Positions 24,381-38,444 of a stretch of DNA of 64,000 nt are shown here, piece by piece. Both the position numbers and the translations under genes were made by a program. Position 1 is the first letter of the stretch; the number at the start of each line of letters is the position of its first letter. Source of the stretch: Rotaria socialis. Taxonomy: Eukaryota > Rotifera > Eurotatoria > Philodinida > Philodinidae. Below the pieces are notes generated by a model. It was not told the origin of the DNA. It searched no databases and saw nothing but the letters and a program-made list of their open reading frames with translations. The stretch covers positions 2,637 through 66,636 of the forward strand of contig CAJNYU010001726.1 of NCBI GenBank assembly GCA_905331475.1, read 5' to 3'.

Positions 24381-25731
24381 ATGGGTAATATTGATAGTCG
24401 AAATGAACGATTTTACAATCTCTGTGGTTTGGGTAAAGCACATCTAATTGAGAAAATGTTAGAAAGCGATCGAACACTCAATACAATCAATGTGAATTGG
24501 GTTGCATTTGAAACACAATCGACACCATTGCTGATTGTAAGAAACAAAATATAATATTTAATTTCAACAAACTATATAACTCGTTGTTTTTCTTTCTTAC
24601 CTTTCTTTACTTTGTTCTAGGCTTCAGCAAATGGTCATGATCTTGTTGTAGATGTACTATTGCGAAATAATGCAAAAATTGCTATAAAAGATGGGAGAGA
24701 AGCGACACCACTTCATCATGCTGCTCAACGTGGTTACACTGAAATAGCTAAAAAACTTCTACATGCTGGAAGTGATGTCAATGCAAGAGGTAAATCGATT
24801 GAATGTTTAGTTTTTATCTAATTTTTTTGAACAATTAATTAACATATCTTAGATAAACTCGGTTGGACACCATTAATGAAAGCATGTTATTTTTGCAATC
24901 CGGATATTATTTTAACATTATTAGAAGCCGGTGCCGATATTGATGCTGAAACTGAACAAGGTCGTACAGCCCTTCATGAATTATGGTATACTAACGCGAA
25001 AAATGATTTTATTTTAAAAATGTATGTGAGCAATAATTTTATTTTAGTCGGTCACCACCACGATTAAATTCTTCATCGTCGTCATTAGTAAATAATGGTA
25101 GCACAGACAATGAAGCAACTTTAGCTGAAATAGCTTGCATGCTAATTGAAGCAGGAGCTGATGTTAATAAAACTGATCATGATCATTTTACGCCATTAAT
25201 GTATTGTATGTTCAAGTTTTAAAAGCTGAAAATTTCTTTTTCATTTTGAAAAGTAAATATCTAAAATGAAATTATTTTTATTTTTTAGCTGCTTTTCACA
25301 ATCATACAAGCGCTGCTCTTGTTCTACTTGAATCAAATTGTGCAGTTAATAAAACCGATAAACAAGGTTGGACTGCTTTACACTGGGGTATCGATCGTGA
25401 TCATCCTGATATAGTTCAATTATTAATTGATAAAGGCGCTCGTATAGATATTCTTAGTCATCGTGGTGAATCCGCTGCATCGAGAGCGAAATCGGTGCGT
25501 GTTAAAGATATCGTCAAACATATTAAACGCTATTCGACGTTATCATTATCTTTAACTGATATGAATAATATTCTTCACCATGGAAATTCTTCCCCAGCCA
25601 GTCTATCACCAGTAGAAATTGAAAAATTAAAAAAATTTACGTCGAGTATGTCGATGACAAATGTCGAAAATACAAAACCATTAATCTCATCATCGTCAAC
25701 GACACGAGTCCTGAGTTCAACAGACGTCTAA
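24381..25731 (+). CDS. Ankyrin-repeat protein with N-terminal MG signal
   Basis: Five exons: 24381-24536, 24621-24789, 24853-24985, 25048-25205, 25289-25731; 1,059 nt, 352 residues, all phases agree. About six ankyrin repeats fill residues 30-280 (ATPLHHAAQRGYTEIAKKLL, GWTPLMKACY, GRTALHEL, FTPLMYSAF, GWTALHWGIDRDHPDIVQLL). A Ser-rich insertion (SSSSSLVNNGSTDNE) interrupts the array after the third. The tail is Ser/Thr-rich without a domain. The start MGNIDSR fits an N-myristoylation site, which would place the protein at membranes. The third intron (24986-25047) overlaps a frame that stays open across its donor and would misread as a truncated protein. Partner unknown; no SOCS box, DHHC or kinase domain seen. 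Confidence 0.88.
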
Positions 25732-27780
25732 TAATTATGTTTTATGTGTTTTTGTCACTGATTTATTATTATATTTTCTGTGTATCTTTTGCTTGTTTCT
25801 TCAGTTTTTCTTGTGTGTGCGTATGCTTTGTTCAGTAGAATAGAAAATAAGAAACAATGAAATCAATTTTCACAAAAAAAAAGAAATTCATGACAAGGAT
25901 ATTCAGTATATAAGTGAAATTAGAAATATTTAGGATGAAATTTTTTTTCATTGTCGGTTAATTTTAAAAGAATGTCATCATTATACATGCTGTGCTTTTT
26001 ATTCTCTTGGAATCCAAATTCTATTCAAATAAATCATAAGATTTAAACAAATCTTCTGATCATTTTTTTCCTCTGTAGACATTTGGATTGTGGGTTATGA
26101 TATTTATTTATCATTAAAATTTTTTTCTTGTTTATTGATATTTTATATCGTCTAGATATTTGTTATGTATTTGTATGCAAGCAACAGAAAAAAAATTATA
26201 TTTATATATATATATATATATATGCATATTTACCAAATACATTGATAAACCTTGTTGAAAAGATTGTATTAATAATGTTTATTGACTGTCTTGCATTTTA
26301 TTCGATATCATTATTCTTGTGAAAGATATTTTTGGCCTTCTCTTTTGTTGAGTAATGCATCTTGTATCTATTGATCAGTTATGTTTTGCCTTGAGCAATA
26401 GGCAGATGCAAAGGTTTTCTTGTTAATCTAGAATAGGAGATTTTATCGAATTTAGATATCATGAAGTTCATTGAAACTTTTTAATTAGATAAGTATCAAT
26501 AATGTGTTATTGAACAGGACAAAAAGAACCCGTTAGTATAAAATCATCATTATGAAATCTATTCGAAAATAATAGAAATATGAAAAGGAGATAAAAAAAT
26601 CGATTATTCGTAATTGAAAATGTTCTTCTACTATATGAAATGGTTGGTTTTGTTTCTTAATCTAGTTTATCATCGACTTACTCTGGCAAAGTCAAAATTT
26701 AAATTTTATATCCTCTAATAACACAATTATAATCGGATTATATTACTATTCCTAAAAGTTTTGAAAAGATTCTATTGAAAATTTAGATTTGTGTCACAAT
26801 TGATAACTGTTAAGCTTTTGAGTCTTCACAATAAATTTAAAAAAAAAACAGTTCTTGATATGGCATATTAGCATCATTTTGTGCACCGACAATTTGACAA
26901 GGAGTAATGAACGAGATATCTACACTGATAAATCGCTGTTGAGGTCAGTATATATGCATTATGGAGGCTAATATGAACGATGATTACCTTGAAAAGAGTA
27001 TACGCCCTTGATTTATTACTTCACTACGATATTATGCCTTTACATCTCTTTATTTAATCAATGTCTTTGGTTTACCTTCAGAATATCAAGACACCTGATT
27101 CGCCGATATACGTATATACTCAAATCTCTACATCGAATCTTATCCAGACGAGAAAAAATTTATTGGGAACACTTCAGACAGATTGATTACTTATGATTTC
27201 TTTCGAATAATAAAATTGAATAAATTAATATTCATCAGTTTTATTTTGTCAGCACGAAATCTATCGTAAGAAAAAGAAGAAATTACTCGAGCAAGCAACC
27301 AGATTGCATGATGATAACAAATCTTTCGTCACTATCAACCAATCTGTTGACAAGAACCTTTACATACAAATAGTCTCTATAGTGCTGATAGATATGACAC
27401 AACAACATATCCTTCTTTTCACGATCATATTATTGAATTCTTTCTTCATTTTATCTCATTAGAAAATGAGCAACGACAGAGAAAAGTGATTATTATGGTG
27501 TAGACAAAAACAAAACTAACGTGTTCATCATGATGTCTCTGACATTCTGTTTGTGATCTTTCACTTGTTATATCATCATTGTCTAGTTATGACATGGCTT
27601 GTTTGAACAAGATGATTGTTACGGTTTATTTATAAGATGATTGCAAATTTTCTGGATCACTGAACATAACCCAACATATAAATAGTATTCTATTCTATTC
27701 TTTCTATTTCTATAGATTTATATGATTCGCGGTTGTTTTCTCAAAAAACATAAAACCTAATCAATAAAGCAAAGTTACTT
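25732..27780. other. Intergenic region, nothing recognised
   Basis: About 2 kb between the ankyrin gene and OXNAD1, both plus strand. Contains the 3' UTR of the former and a (TA)n run near 26200-26224. Small ORFs at 26128 and 27008 show no protein-like composition. Confidence 0.55.
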
Positions 27781-28587
27781 ATGTTTTCTTCTAATCAATC
27801 AAATCGATCTCATTCATTCGATACTAATGAAGAAGATCCAATCTATGAAGCAACTGTTCATTCGATTAAAACTTTGACTCCATCGATTAAACAATTTTAT
27901 CTATCGATTAATGATCCATTGCAAAGATTTCATTTCGTACCGGGCATGTTTCTTGATTTTCATCTTTCACCAACAATAACATCGGTAATAACTGGATTTT
28001 CAATCTGTAATTCACCGGCCAATTATTCTAATACAAATCTAATTGAATTAGCAATTAGAGAAACTGACTATCCACCAACAGAATATATGTTTAATAATTG
28101 CCAATTAAATGAAAAAATAAATGTTAAATGTGGTGGAGATTTTTTTTATCAATCTTCGACAACTAATAATGATTCTATTCTTTTGATTTGCGCTGGTATC
28201 GGAGCGAATCCAATCGTATCTATTCTTCGGCATATTGCCGATTTATATGCTTCTAATAACAAACAAATAATTCCACATCGTATTGTATTCTTTTACACTG
28301 CAGCAACAAAAAGAGATCTTGTATTTCGTGATAGTATCGATTCATCATGTGAACCAATGATAAAAGATAATATGCTTCGAAGCAATTATTTTGTTACCAG
28401 AGAAATTAATGATGATATTAAGATAAATAATCGACACATTAACACGACAGATTTGCAAGACGCTATTCAATGGCTCGAAAAACCTGTCACCGCCTATGTA
28501 TGTGGGCCATCGTCTTTTATTGATTGGACAGAAAATAGTTTAAAAGAATTGAATGTAAAAGAAATTTTATGCGAAAAATGGTGGTAG
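27781..28587 (+). CDS. OXNAD1: OXNAD1-like NAD/FAD oxidoreductase, single exon
   Basis: Intronless ORF of 268 residues, shorter than vertebrate OXNAD1 (about 312) because no clear mitochondrial presequence precedes the domain. Residues 15-115 are the FAD-binding barrel of ferredoxin reductase type, with GFSICNSPAN in place of the usual RxYS motif. Residues 130-268 are the NAD-binding fold: LLICAGIGANPIVSILRH gives the GxGxxP pattern, FFYTAATKRDLVFRD the next strand, YVCGPSSF the CGP motif. It ends in EKWW, as OXNAD1 proteins do. The family is mitochondrial and its electron acceptor is not established. The lack of introns, in a region where other genes have them, could mean retroposition or loss. 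Poly(A) signal AATAAA at 28616-28621. Confidence 0.85.
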   Translation: MFSSNQSNRSHSFDTNEEDPIYEATVHSIKTLTPSIKQFYLSINDPLQRFHFVPGMFLDFHLSPTITSVITGFSICNSPANYSNTNLIELAIRETDYPPTEYMFNNCQLNEKINVKCGGDFFYQSSTTNNDSILLICAGIGANPIVSILRHIADLYASNNKQIIPHRIVFFYTAATKRDLVFRDSIDSSCEPMIKDNMLRSNYFVTREINDDIKINNRHINTTDLQDAIQWLEKPVTAYVCGPSSFIDWTENSLKELNVKEILCEKWW

Positions 28588-30280
28588 TTTTTGTTTTTGT
28601 TTTAAAGCATTAATCAATAAAAGCATAGGCGATTCTTTTTCTATCAACTATCCATGATATAATACGTTTCGTTGATTGATCAATGACAACTGCTCTGGTT
28701 CGATCAATCAATCTTATTTATACGCTCAGTGCAGCAATTATTCGCAAAAATTTGTTCTCTTGTTTTGAAAAAGTATGATGCATTATTAGTCGACCGCAGC
28801 AGAAAGAGAGAAACAATTCAAACGAGAAGCTCTACTGCTACTTCCTTTATTCTCACTCTCGGTATTCATATTTTCATTTTCTATGCATCACTACCAGTAA
28901 TTTGAAAGTCCCTGTTCTTCTTTTTTTTCTTCTGCTTTTTTCTTCCTTCGTTTTCAGACTTGTTCTTTTCTTTTTTTTTTATAACAGCAAGAAAACTATG
29001 CACTCATCTATTCTATCATGTCTTTCCACATCTATTCATCAAGTTTTCTTTTTTCTTCAGTTTTTTTAATATTCTCTTACTCTTCATTAGTAATAAGAAG
29101 AAGAAAAAGCAGTAGACGAGTGCGAGTCAACTCACCGGTCAACAATGCTCATGATCATCATTATAAAAAAATCAGGAGGGCACGATGGTTTCTTTTCTCA
29201 GTGGAGTACTTGATTGTTTTTCTTTGTATCGTTATTCTCTTCTTATCCCCTCTTCCCCCATCTGTTCTCTTAAACGTTACCAGTAGACATCGAATGAGCT
29301 GACAGATAGTTCTTGAATAACGTATCATCTTCAGTATTATGCAATAGAACATAGCATAAGTCAAGCTAGTTATCGACAATCTTCATCAAACCCCGATCAT
29401 TCTGATGCCCATGTATGAAGCAATTATTCTGTTGGATCAATACAGCAGCTGTCACCTTTTACACAATCAATAACATACATTTTTTCTCATTTCTTTTTGC
29501 ATCTATTCAGTCGAATGGTCTCGCTAATGTGTATACGTGTATATATATATATATACAAAAAACCTGTGCTTTTCTTTTTTATTTTATTTTTTGCTTCGAT
29601 CTGGAAGTTTACAAATTCGATCATAAACTATATATAGTAACAAAGCAAGAAGAATAGGACGACTGCTTTTCTTCTATTCGCATCGATCAACGAAGAAACG
29701 AAGTTTTCCCTGAGGTATGAATTTTCGATATAATTTGCTAATGTCGACAGCACGCAGGAAGTTACTATTACAATTTTCTTTCTCTTCGCTGATTCTGGTC
29801 AGACACAGACGTCTATAACGATAGGGATAAAAAGAAAAGAGAGATCGAGAAATTTACTAGAGCGGAAACAATCTCTTGTCGGACGACCAAAAAGTAGCAT
29901 GTGAGAAACGACATAGAAGATGGTGATGATGATGATGATGATGATGATGATAAAGAAGAAAAAGAAGAAGACGAGCAGACAAAAGAGAGAAAATCTACAA
30001 TTAATGGGAAATGAAGTGTGATAGCGGTTACAAGAGAGGAGAAGCAGGCACGCCGAGGATTTATTATGATTATGCACGATAAATGCTACTAGACACACAG
30101 GAGTGCACATAGAGAGAGAGAGAGAAACCACATCAATTATGGTTCGTTTTTTTTTCTTCAATAACCAGAAGGCAAGAACAAAATTCTACCTTCTCATTTT
30201 CTCTGTTTTGCTTTGGTAAAATGTGTGAGATTATTTGTTCCTCATTCCACATGAAGTAGGTAGGTGCATATGTGTATATG

Positions 30281-30316
<36 letters not shown>

Positions 30317-31887
30317 TCATAATATATAATGAAAGTAGAAAATTAAAGTTAAGTAAAAACTAAAAACAACTACCTGTATTACTCATTTTAAAATAAACTA
30401 GCTCATATTAGTAATTATGACTAATAGATGTAACAGGATATATTACCGTATCCTTTTTTGTGTATTAAGACGGAAAATGACAGATTTTCTAGCACATGGA
30501 AACATGTGCGTGATAGGGATATTATCCTCTAAGTAGGAAATAAAATATTTATAATGCATGAGCATGCAAAATTTCTTGATCTAAGTAATCAGTTGTTCAA
30601 CAATAAAAAAAGCAACACTATTTCGTCTTGTCTATTTCATTCTAGCTTATTTGACAACCGTAACATTTTTTAAATTCAATTTTAATCGAAGCGTCATAGA
30701 GCATATGCATATATATATATATATATATACATATATGCATATTTAAAGGATGTATTTTTACTCATATATCAGCATATGTTGTTGATATTATAGAAATTTA
30801 ATAAGATTTTTATTGACAAGAAAGAGTATAAGAAAAAAACAGTCTTAAATTACTATACTAATCGTTGTGATGCAAATCTTTGGAAAGAAACTGAAAGATA
30901 TATTTATATAAATATTACTGTTATTGTTTGACAATGTTGTAGAAACAACAGAGCAAGGCCCGCGTCACATTTCATCTCGTCGTTTCTTCTCAGCAATTGG
31001 TAAATCATAGCCTTGAGTATCGTTTGTTTGCTTGTCTATATACTTGAAGATCTTCGGTATACAATTGAATCGTAAAGAGGATTGAAAAGCGGAAGAAAAA
31101 AAATATGGCAAGTAGTAATAGTAAAGCAGAAAAAAAGTCTTCGCTTTGCTCACAAAATATACAGATACAGATATATGCAAATTCTCGTTTATAGGCAATC
31201 TAATTGATTTGGGTGTCTCATAAAATCTTAATAAAAAGGAAAAGAATACAATGAGAAAGTAGAAGAAACTGAAACTGAAACGATTTAAGAGTTTATGTTG
31301 AATGTAAATTTAAGCATAAAACAATCATTCAAAGCTTAGATAATAAATAGTTAGTTGTCATTAGTTAATGTCAACTTCGAAGAGAAATAAATCTTTCGTC
31401 AATTTCTTTCTTTGAGATGGTCAATAGTGATGGCATCAAGACGTTTGTCTATATACCGCTGCTGATTGATTCACTTATGATCGGTTAGAAAAGGTCTGGT
31501 GATAGTAATTGTATTTACAATACCGTTTGTCCTGCCTGTTTTTGTCTGCGCATGTATGCGTCTGAGAGTTGAGCTAATTTACTAAGATAATTCCTGCTAT
31601 TATCAAGATAACGCTTGTATACACATATATGTATTCATCGCCATCAATTCACCAACGGTAATACATCTGCAAAAGAAATAGTCTAGATAGTTATATTCGA
31701 TAAGCAAGAAGAATAATGAAGAAGGTTTTTTGGTGACGTCAAGTCAAGGTGACTAGTATGTAAGTGATGTTATGCAACTATTCAGCTTGTACATTTTCTC
31801 ATCGATGAAACATTCAAACATACTTGTATAGATGTTCAAAGTGGCGATATGACGATGATAAGGAATGGCAATGAGGCCGGTTGGTTC

Positions 31888-32016
31888 GAGTGAGTGTGAA
31901 GGTTAAATTTTAGCGGCGTATAACCTCTTTTTCTTTCTTTTGGCTTGTCTGATAAAATGACTAAAACAAATAGGAAATCAATTTTATGCTTATCCTACTA
32001 AGACAATCTATTTCCT
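31888..32016 (+). repeat. Left arm of a perfect 129-bp inverted repeat
   Basis: Identical, as reverse complement, to 33030-33158. The arm starts GAGTGAGTGTGAAGGTTAAA and ends AGACAATCTATTTCCT. Flanks diverge at once on both sides. It continues into normal sequence to the right, whereas the right arm starts directly after the poly-G/N. Confidence 0.95.
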
Positions 32017-32948
32017 TGAGTAAATGATTCACTATCATGCATAGTAGAGATTCTTTTTTAAACAGTAATATTAATTCTTGAAACGCTTCTGGTATCAATT
32101 AATCGCATATTTCTTATACGCATAAATGCATAAACGTACATCAAAACTTTTCTAAGGTTTCCTCATTTAGCATAACAACAAAAAAAAACATGTCAGAATC
32201 AGTTTCTATGATGTTAGTTAGACTATATTCTCATTTGTCTTTTTCTCGTATTCATTTTACAGCACGTACACACACATGTTATTCCTTTGCATTTATATGG
32301 ATAGATTTCCTATCTCTACATGATGTCTTTTTCCTATCAATACTATTGATGATGAGATTCGTTGACGCAAATTGGCTACAACAAACGACGACGTCATCAT
32401 CATCATCAAGATATTAATATTCTTCTTCGCTCTCTTTCTTCTCCTACTTTTTGTTCCTGTTTCTATTCTATTATTATTTGACATGCATATACACGTATAG
32501 AAGAAACTTTTGCACACGCGCACACTCTTGTAAACGGAAGACACAATGAAGATAAACGGAGGAGATCAATGCGTTTCCACAGTCATATTTATCATATGCT
32601 ACAAACAGTGAAAAAAATACTAAGATAACGAAAAGCATCGATATTCTTACGGTGAGTTTATATTATGATCAAAAGAAAAGAAAAGCACAGCCTAGCATAA
32701 ACAGGAGTGAGGAATATTCATTAGAATATCGAAAAGTTATAATTAATATTCTTGAATGTTTTTCTGTCTCTTTTGAAAAGAAGAATGAATATTTATTTAT
32801 TTACTCATGAGATAAGTTTAAAAATTAATTTTCCAGTGTTCTTATATTCTTGCACATATTATAAATCAATCAATGGACCGTGAAGTACAATTTTGGCTTG
32901 CTTTTCACCTTTCACACATATGTTAATGATTGTTAAATGCTTTCGTTG

Positions 32949-32949
<1 letters not shown>

Positions 32950-33028
<79 letters not shown>

Positions 33029-33029
33029 N
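32950..33029. repeat. 79-base poly-G run ending in N
   Basis: An unbroken G run from 32950 to 33028 followed by the only ambiguous base in the window. A homopolymer this long in AT-rich DNA, next to an N and a perfect inverted copy of sequence 1 kb away, is best read as an assembly artefact. Confidence 0.95.
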
Positions 33030-33158
33030 AGGAAATAGATTGTCTTAGTAGGATAAGCATAAAATTGATTTCCTATTTGTTTTAGTCATTTTATCAGACA
33101 AGCCAAAAGAAAGAAAAAGAGGTTATACGCCGCTAAAATTTAACCTTCACACTCACTC
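33030..33158 (-). repeat. Right arm of the 129-bp inverted repeat
   Basis: Perfect reverse complement of 31888-32016, beginning at the base after the N. No mismatch over 129 bp, which speaks against an old genomic repeat. Confidence 0.95.
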
Positions 33159-36100
33159 TCTTCCTTTCTCTCCCTTTTCTTTCTTTCTCACTCTCATTTT
33201 ACTACTTTACTTTGATTTATTTGTAACTTTTTCTTTTTTCAGCCTCGAATTGACGCGTCGATTTTTTTCTTCAACCTATCATATTCTTGGCTCTTTATCT
33301 TTTATTACATTTAATAACAATTCAACATTAGAGCAAATATTCATTTGATCGCTTTGGCTTGTTCTTTTTCTTAATTTTACAACAATTTTTATATCTTGTT
33401 ACATCGAATAGATACCATTCTATTTAACTCAAGGAGTATAACAAACAACCTTGAATATACAAAATCATATTTTGATCGATCAAAATATTTATTCTCAAAA
33501 GAACAAACGAATATTAGGACATTGCATTAATAGAAGTGTGTTCTAGTACCAAAAAACACAACAAACATTTCTATATACTTTGTTTAAACAACATCATCAA
33601 AAACCGCAAAGCTCTTAAAGACATTAACTAAACACGAAATACATAAGGTAAGATAAAAAGAAAAGAATGTGAAGGACATGTCAAACGCCTGTATGATTGG
33701 GTGAAAATCTGTTAACTAGCGTATATATCACATCTATCATGACGGTGATGATAATCGACATGTTACGAAAAAACAAAATTGCAGATCGAAAAATATGACA
33801 CATTTCTTTTTTGAAATCGTTAATCATCAATTGAGTTTGATTTTTATCTCTCCCGTCGGGTACAATTATTTAGAGATTAGAAGAAAAGAACGAAAAAGAA
33901 AACGCCACCAGTTGGTTTTTTAAATATAAATTTATTTTTTTCGTTAACATGTTAATAAAAATTGGGATATATATATAAAATACTTTTTACTCTTGCATTA
34001 AAAACTGAAATTGAGACGGTGTGTGTTAAGAAAAAATATGAAATACTGACTTCTATCAATTTAGTCTCTTAACAATCAAATACAATTAATCTATTTGGTT
34101 ACTATCATATATTCTACGATCATTTATTTCAGAACAAGACAAACGTATCATTCCATTTATCAGCTTACGATTGACGAATATATAAAAGGCAACAAAAGTC
34201 TAAATACGAGAAGAATATCTGTAAGTATTATTTTTGTCTATTGTTTTTTTTTTGTTTTGTTTTGAACAATGTATAAGCACGCGTCGACGGATTAAGTTAT
34301 AACTACAATAGAAGATCAAAGAGATAGAGAAAAAACAGTATTTGTGTTTGTCCTAACTTAAAAGTTCATTTTAAAAATGAGTTTGAATAAGTCTAATCGA
34401 ATAGTAGCTTGCATAAATAATTTTTGAGTGTCTAGGTGATATATTAAATGGAATGTCATCGATCGTAACTGTGCTTTTCGCTTGACCTATACTATTAAAC
34501 GTAAATGTATACATGTATGTATTGTTGAAGATGATACATTGTTTGATTACGTAAAAAAAAAGAGAATCCTACTCAATCAATGAACAGCACCAGATGTACA
34601 TGTGTTCATTCAAATGCATTAATTTATATTGCAATTGATTTCATCGATCAAACATTCGTTGTTCAGATAGTTTGAAACGATATTAGAGTTGTACGATGTG
34701 AGAGAATCTATCGACAGCTTGTACGACTAGTGTATCACCTTCACTGATTATCAGACAAATCATAGTAGAAGAAAACTAATGACATTAAGCTAATATTCAT
34801 GTTTGTGTGCATTTCTTCTCTGTTTACTGCTGATCGTTTAACTCTCGCCTTTTCTTTTTGTGGGTACTATACAACGATTGCCACTGTTAATGTGACATAC
34901 ATATATCTATCGTTTGGCGCTTTTTCTCTATCCCATACATGCACACACACGCACGATTTGTATCCTTCTTTCTATTCTTCCCATTCATTCATTCATTCAT
35001 ATCGCTCGTACATTGTTGTCACATTTACATCTAACTTGATCATCCACGTAGTAGTATTGTGATTCATTCATTTCTTATATAGGATATCTATTACATAGAG
35101 AACATTTCTATCTTGATTCACGTGAACGTCGAAGGTAAGATAATATTTCATTTTTCGTTTGTTGGGTTTTTTTCTATCTATGCGTACAACTATTCACTTG
35201 AACCTTATCTTCGGCAGAATAGAATATTTATTTGTTTGATAAATAAGCTAAAAAAATGTGCATTAGCAATGTTAGTATTAGTTGTGAAAGAAAAGATATA
35301 CAATATTGATTTGATACAGAATTGTATAAGATCATCGTCGTTGTATAAATGTGATATCTAGAAACTATGTATCTGCTTTGTGGTTAGATCAAGATTGTCA
35401 TTCATTTTATGCGATCTATTCTATTGGGGAATATTATAATATTTGTAATACTTCCTTTTTTTTCTATTTCGAAATTCTCTTGGGTGCCTACGTCGGCACT
35501 TTTATTTTCCTATGAAATTAGTCATCCACGATGAGTAAGTCGCTGTTCACGTACATATATGTATATATATTAATGTGCCATCTGCGTTGCATTGTATGCA
35601 TTCAAAAACAATCTTTAAAAAAAAAAAGAAAAAAAGAGTGTTTTTTTGTTATTGTTGGTAGTGTATTCTTTCATTGTAAACGAGTAAGTTGGTGAAATTT
35701 TATGTTTTGTGTTTCTGTTTGAATAACATTCATCTGAGTAGCCGTTAATGTTTCTTTGAAATGTCTGTATTTCGAGAAAAAACAATATTCTTGTTATAGC
35801 TCCTTTCCGTTTTCATTCTTTTTGAAGATGACAACGCGACAAAAGAAAATGTCCGACGGGGTACCATCTGCGACCTCGTTTTTTTTTCAATATACATGTA
35901 GACGTGTGAAGAAAACGGATATAAACTAGTGGTTTAGGGGGAACAACTGTCGAGATAAAACTAAAGTGACATTTGTCAGCAATCGAGAAGATATTTTAAC
36001 AATTAGGCAAGTCGAGTTGTGACCCATCAAAGCATTTGTTGTCAAGGTCCATCGGCGATATTTTTGTCCATGCCTAATATAATATGGCATAGAAATAATG

Positions 36101-38444
36101 GGCATACTGTTCAGTGTTAAGCAGGAGCAAATAAAATAGAAAAAACGATTCTTTGATTTCAAACGAAATGATCGTCTTTGAAAAAAGAAATGAAGTGTTC
36201 AAATTTGAAGTGTGATAACAATGTCTTTTATTTTGAAGTTAGCTAGATGGACATATACTTGACTTCGTTTTCTTCTTCTCTGTTTTCTTCTTTTATTTGA
36301 TGACAACACACAAAACGAATTAAATCTATCTTCAAATCAATATAGACGCTACCGATTGAAATGATTCCATTTTTATATTGTTAAGAGCATCTACCATACT
36401 TATTGACTTTACCATATCTATTGTAATATTGCACTATAGGTTGTGAGAACAGAAAAATGCGACACAGGGGGTATCAACCAGGTGACCAGCAGTTGACCTT
36501 TACTACCAACAATCACCACATGCCTCTCTCTCTCTCTCTCTTTCTCTATCCCCTCTTTCTTTTGTATGCGCTTTCGTGTACAGTCTAATTGACTTCCGCA
36601 ATCTATGTGTGTGTGCATGTGTGTCCACGTAGGAGGGTGGGCAGATAGAAAAAAAACAAGAGAGTAAAGATTAATCTTGTACATACGACGTCAATAGATT
36701 TAACGAGCAATCTGAAAAGCTAATCGAAATTCAATGAGACTCCTGAGTGTAGACAGAAGGGGTGTCTTTACATTTCATCTTTTATTGTAGAAAAGTACAA
36801 ATATTCCTTGAATCAGATTTCTTTTTTCACGTGTTACTTATATTGATTCGATGATAGACATGTTCTCAGACAATCGATGCCAACACCTAACGCTTATAAA
36901 TATATATATATATATATATATACTTTTTCCTACAATAATGAGAATGAGAGGAAATAAAAAGAAACGAGAAATGTCAATTGTTTTATGCATTTTTATATAC
37001 GCTTACATCATCATCATCGTTTTTATACCCATCATCGACGGTATTTGATCTGAGGGTGTTAGCATTGAAAAAGCTCGATATATTGACAAGTGACGGGAAA
37101 AAACTCATTTGTCAACAAAATTTTTATCTACTCATTTATCTTGATGTGATGTGTCTACGCATGTAAAAAACTACGAATATAAAACTAATTTCTCATCCTT
37201 ACCTTTCAATCATATTCTCTATTTTTTACATGAGAGATAAACACGACGAGAAAACTTGTCTTACGCATTTCTATCGATCCAATTTTCTTCTAAATCCATT
37301 CGTTCTATCATTGTTGATGTTTATATATCTACGACAAGGACAAATGTATGTGTACGTTTGTCAGCACATAGACACTTGTCGTATTTGTGACTTGCGTACA
37401 ATATGTCTACGCAGATGGTCATTATACATACATCAATAGATAAAATAAATCTCATTTAGCAATACAACTACAAGAGTAATCATTCCAAAAGATGTTGCCT
37501 TCTATTTGCATAATAATAACAACAACTACAATTAATTTTCTCCCTTGGTTTTTTTTTGGCATGCTTGGGTGTTCTCAAATTACTGCAAGCATAATATCTA
37601 AAAGCGACGTTCGTTGCTACCCAATGAGCAACATGTAACACAATCGATTCTACTAAATCATCATCATTGTTAATAAAAAAACAAGAAGTAAAATAATTAA
37701 AGAAAAAAGGAAAAACACAGCATATGTGTACCAATCTTCGTTTGCACGTTTCTATATCAGTTATTGATGAAAGATGAATATCATTTTTTCCCATCTTTAA
37801 AGTCTTTTTTCCTTCTTTGTTAAGTAGGAAAGTTAGCGTATCAACGAATATCGAAGTGGTGACGATTTGTGTCTTCTCTTTTCTTTTCTATTTCTACGCG
37901 GATGTAAGTCGGTTATAGTAGTACGACGCCTGACGTACGAACCAAAAAAAAGCGGAGCATAAGTAAATGCCCGAGAAAAAAAGTGATGATGTGTAAAACA
38001 AGAGAGAAGAGAAAGAATTCTCTCCTTCTGTTGCTTCTTCATTGTCGTCGTCTTTCTTTCTGCTGTTCGTCGCCATCGGTCGGTCGGTCGTTTGTGCGTC
38101 GTCCTCTTCTTTTTTTTTAACAACGACAAAAAAAGGAGAGGATTCCACTATTATAACAGTCGCTGCTAACTTTGACATTTGAAAATTTGTTTTCCTCGTT
38201 TGTTCGCTCTCACTCTTTCTCTTGTGCTCACTATTCTCATTTTTTTTCTTCTCTTTTTCCCATCAACTCTTGACGAACGAGTTTTTTCTCTCTCGTTCTC
38301 GGTGTAGATTCAGATAGAATAACGACTGTAGTAAAGACTACTGCCACCTTTTCTTTTTTTACTCGCTACTTATGTGTGTACGTCTTATGGTCTTCATTAG
38401 AGAAACATTTTTTTCTTAAATACACGAACATATAAACACGTAAA

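Larger units (their letters stand above)
28588..38444. other. Long gene-poor region with many microsatellites
   Basis: Nearly 10 kb with no convincing coding sequence; the short ORFs are low complexity. Simple repeats include (GAT)n at about 29930-29952, (GA)n at 30285-30313, (AT)n at 30710-30729 and 36899-36921, and (CT)n at 36524-36541. The poly-G and inverted repeat near 32-33 kb are listed separately. The last 400 bp (38050-38440) are strongly pyrimidine-rich (CTCTTTCTC, TTTTTTCTC) and likely form promoter and 5' UTR of the following gene. The region may contain untranslated 5' exons or enhancers of that gene that cannot be seen by eye. Confidence 0.5.

Noticed and set aside
29799-30161. 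120-codon minus-strand ORF with poly-Ile and poly-Phe
   Set aside because: Driven by a (GAT)n microsatellite and polypurine tract; no protein-like composition.
37833-38178. Two overlapping Lys/Arg/Ser-rich minus-strand ORFs
   Set aside because: Low-complexity product of a pyrimidine-rich promoter-like stretch; two frames open at once, as expected for biased composition.
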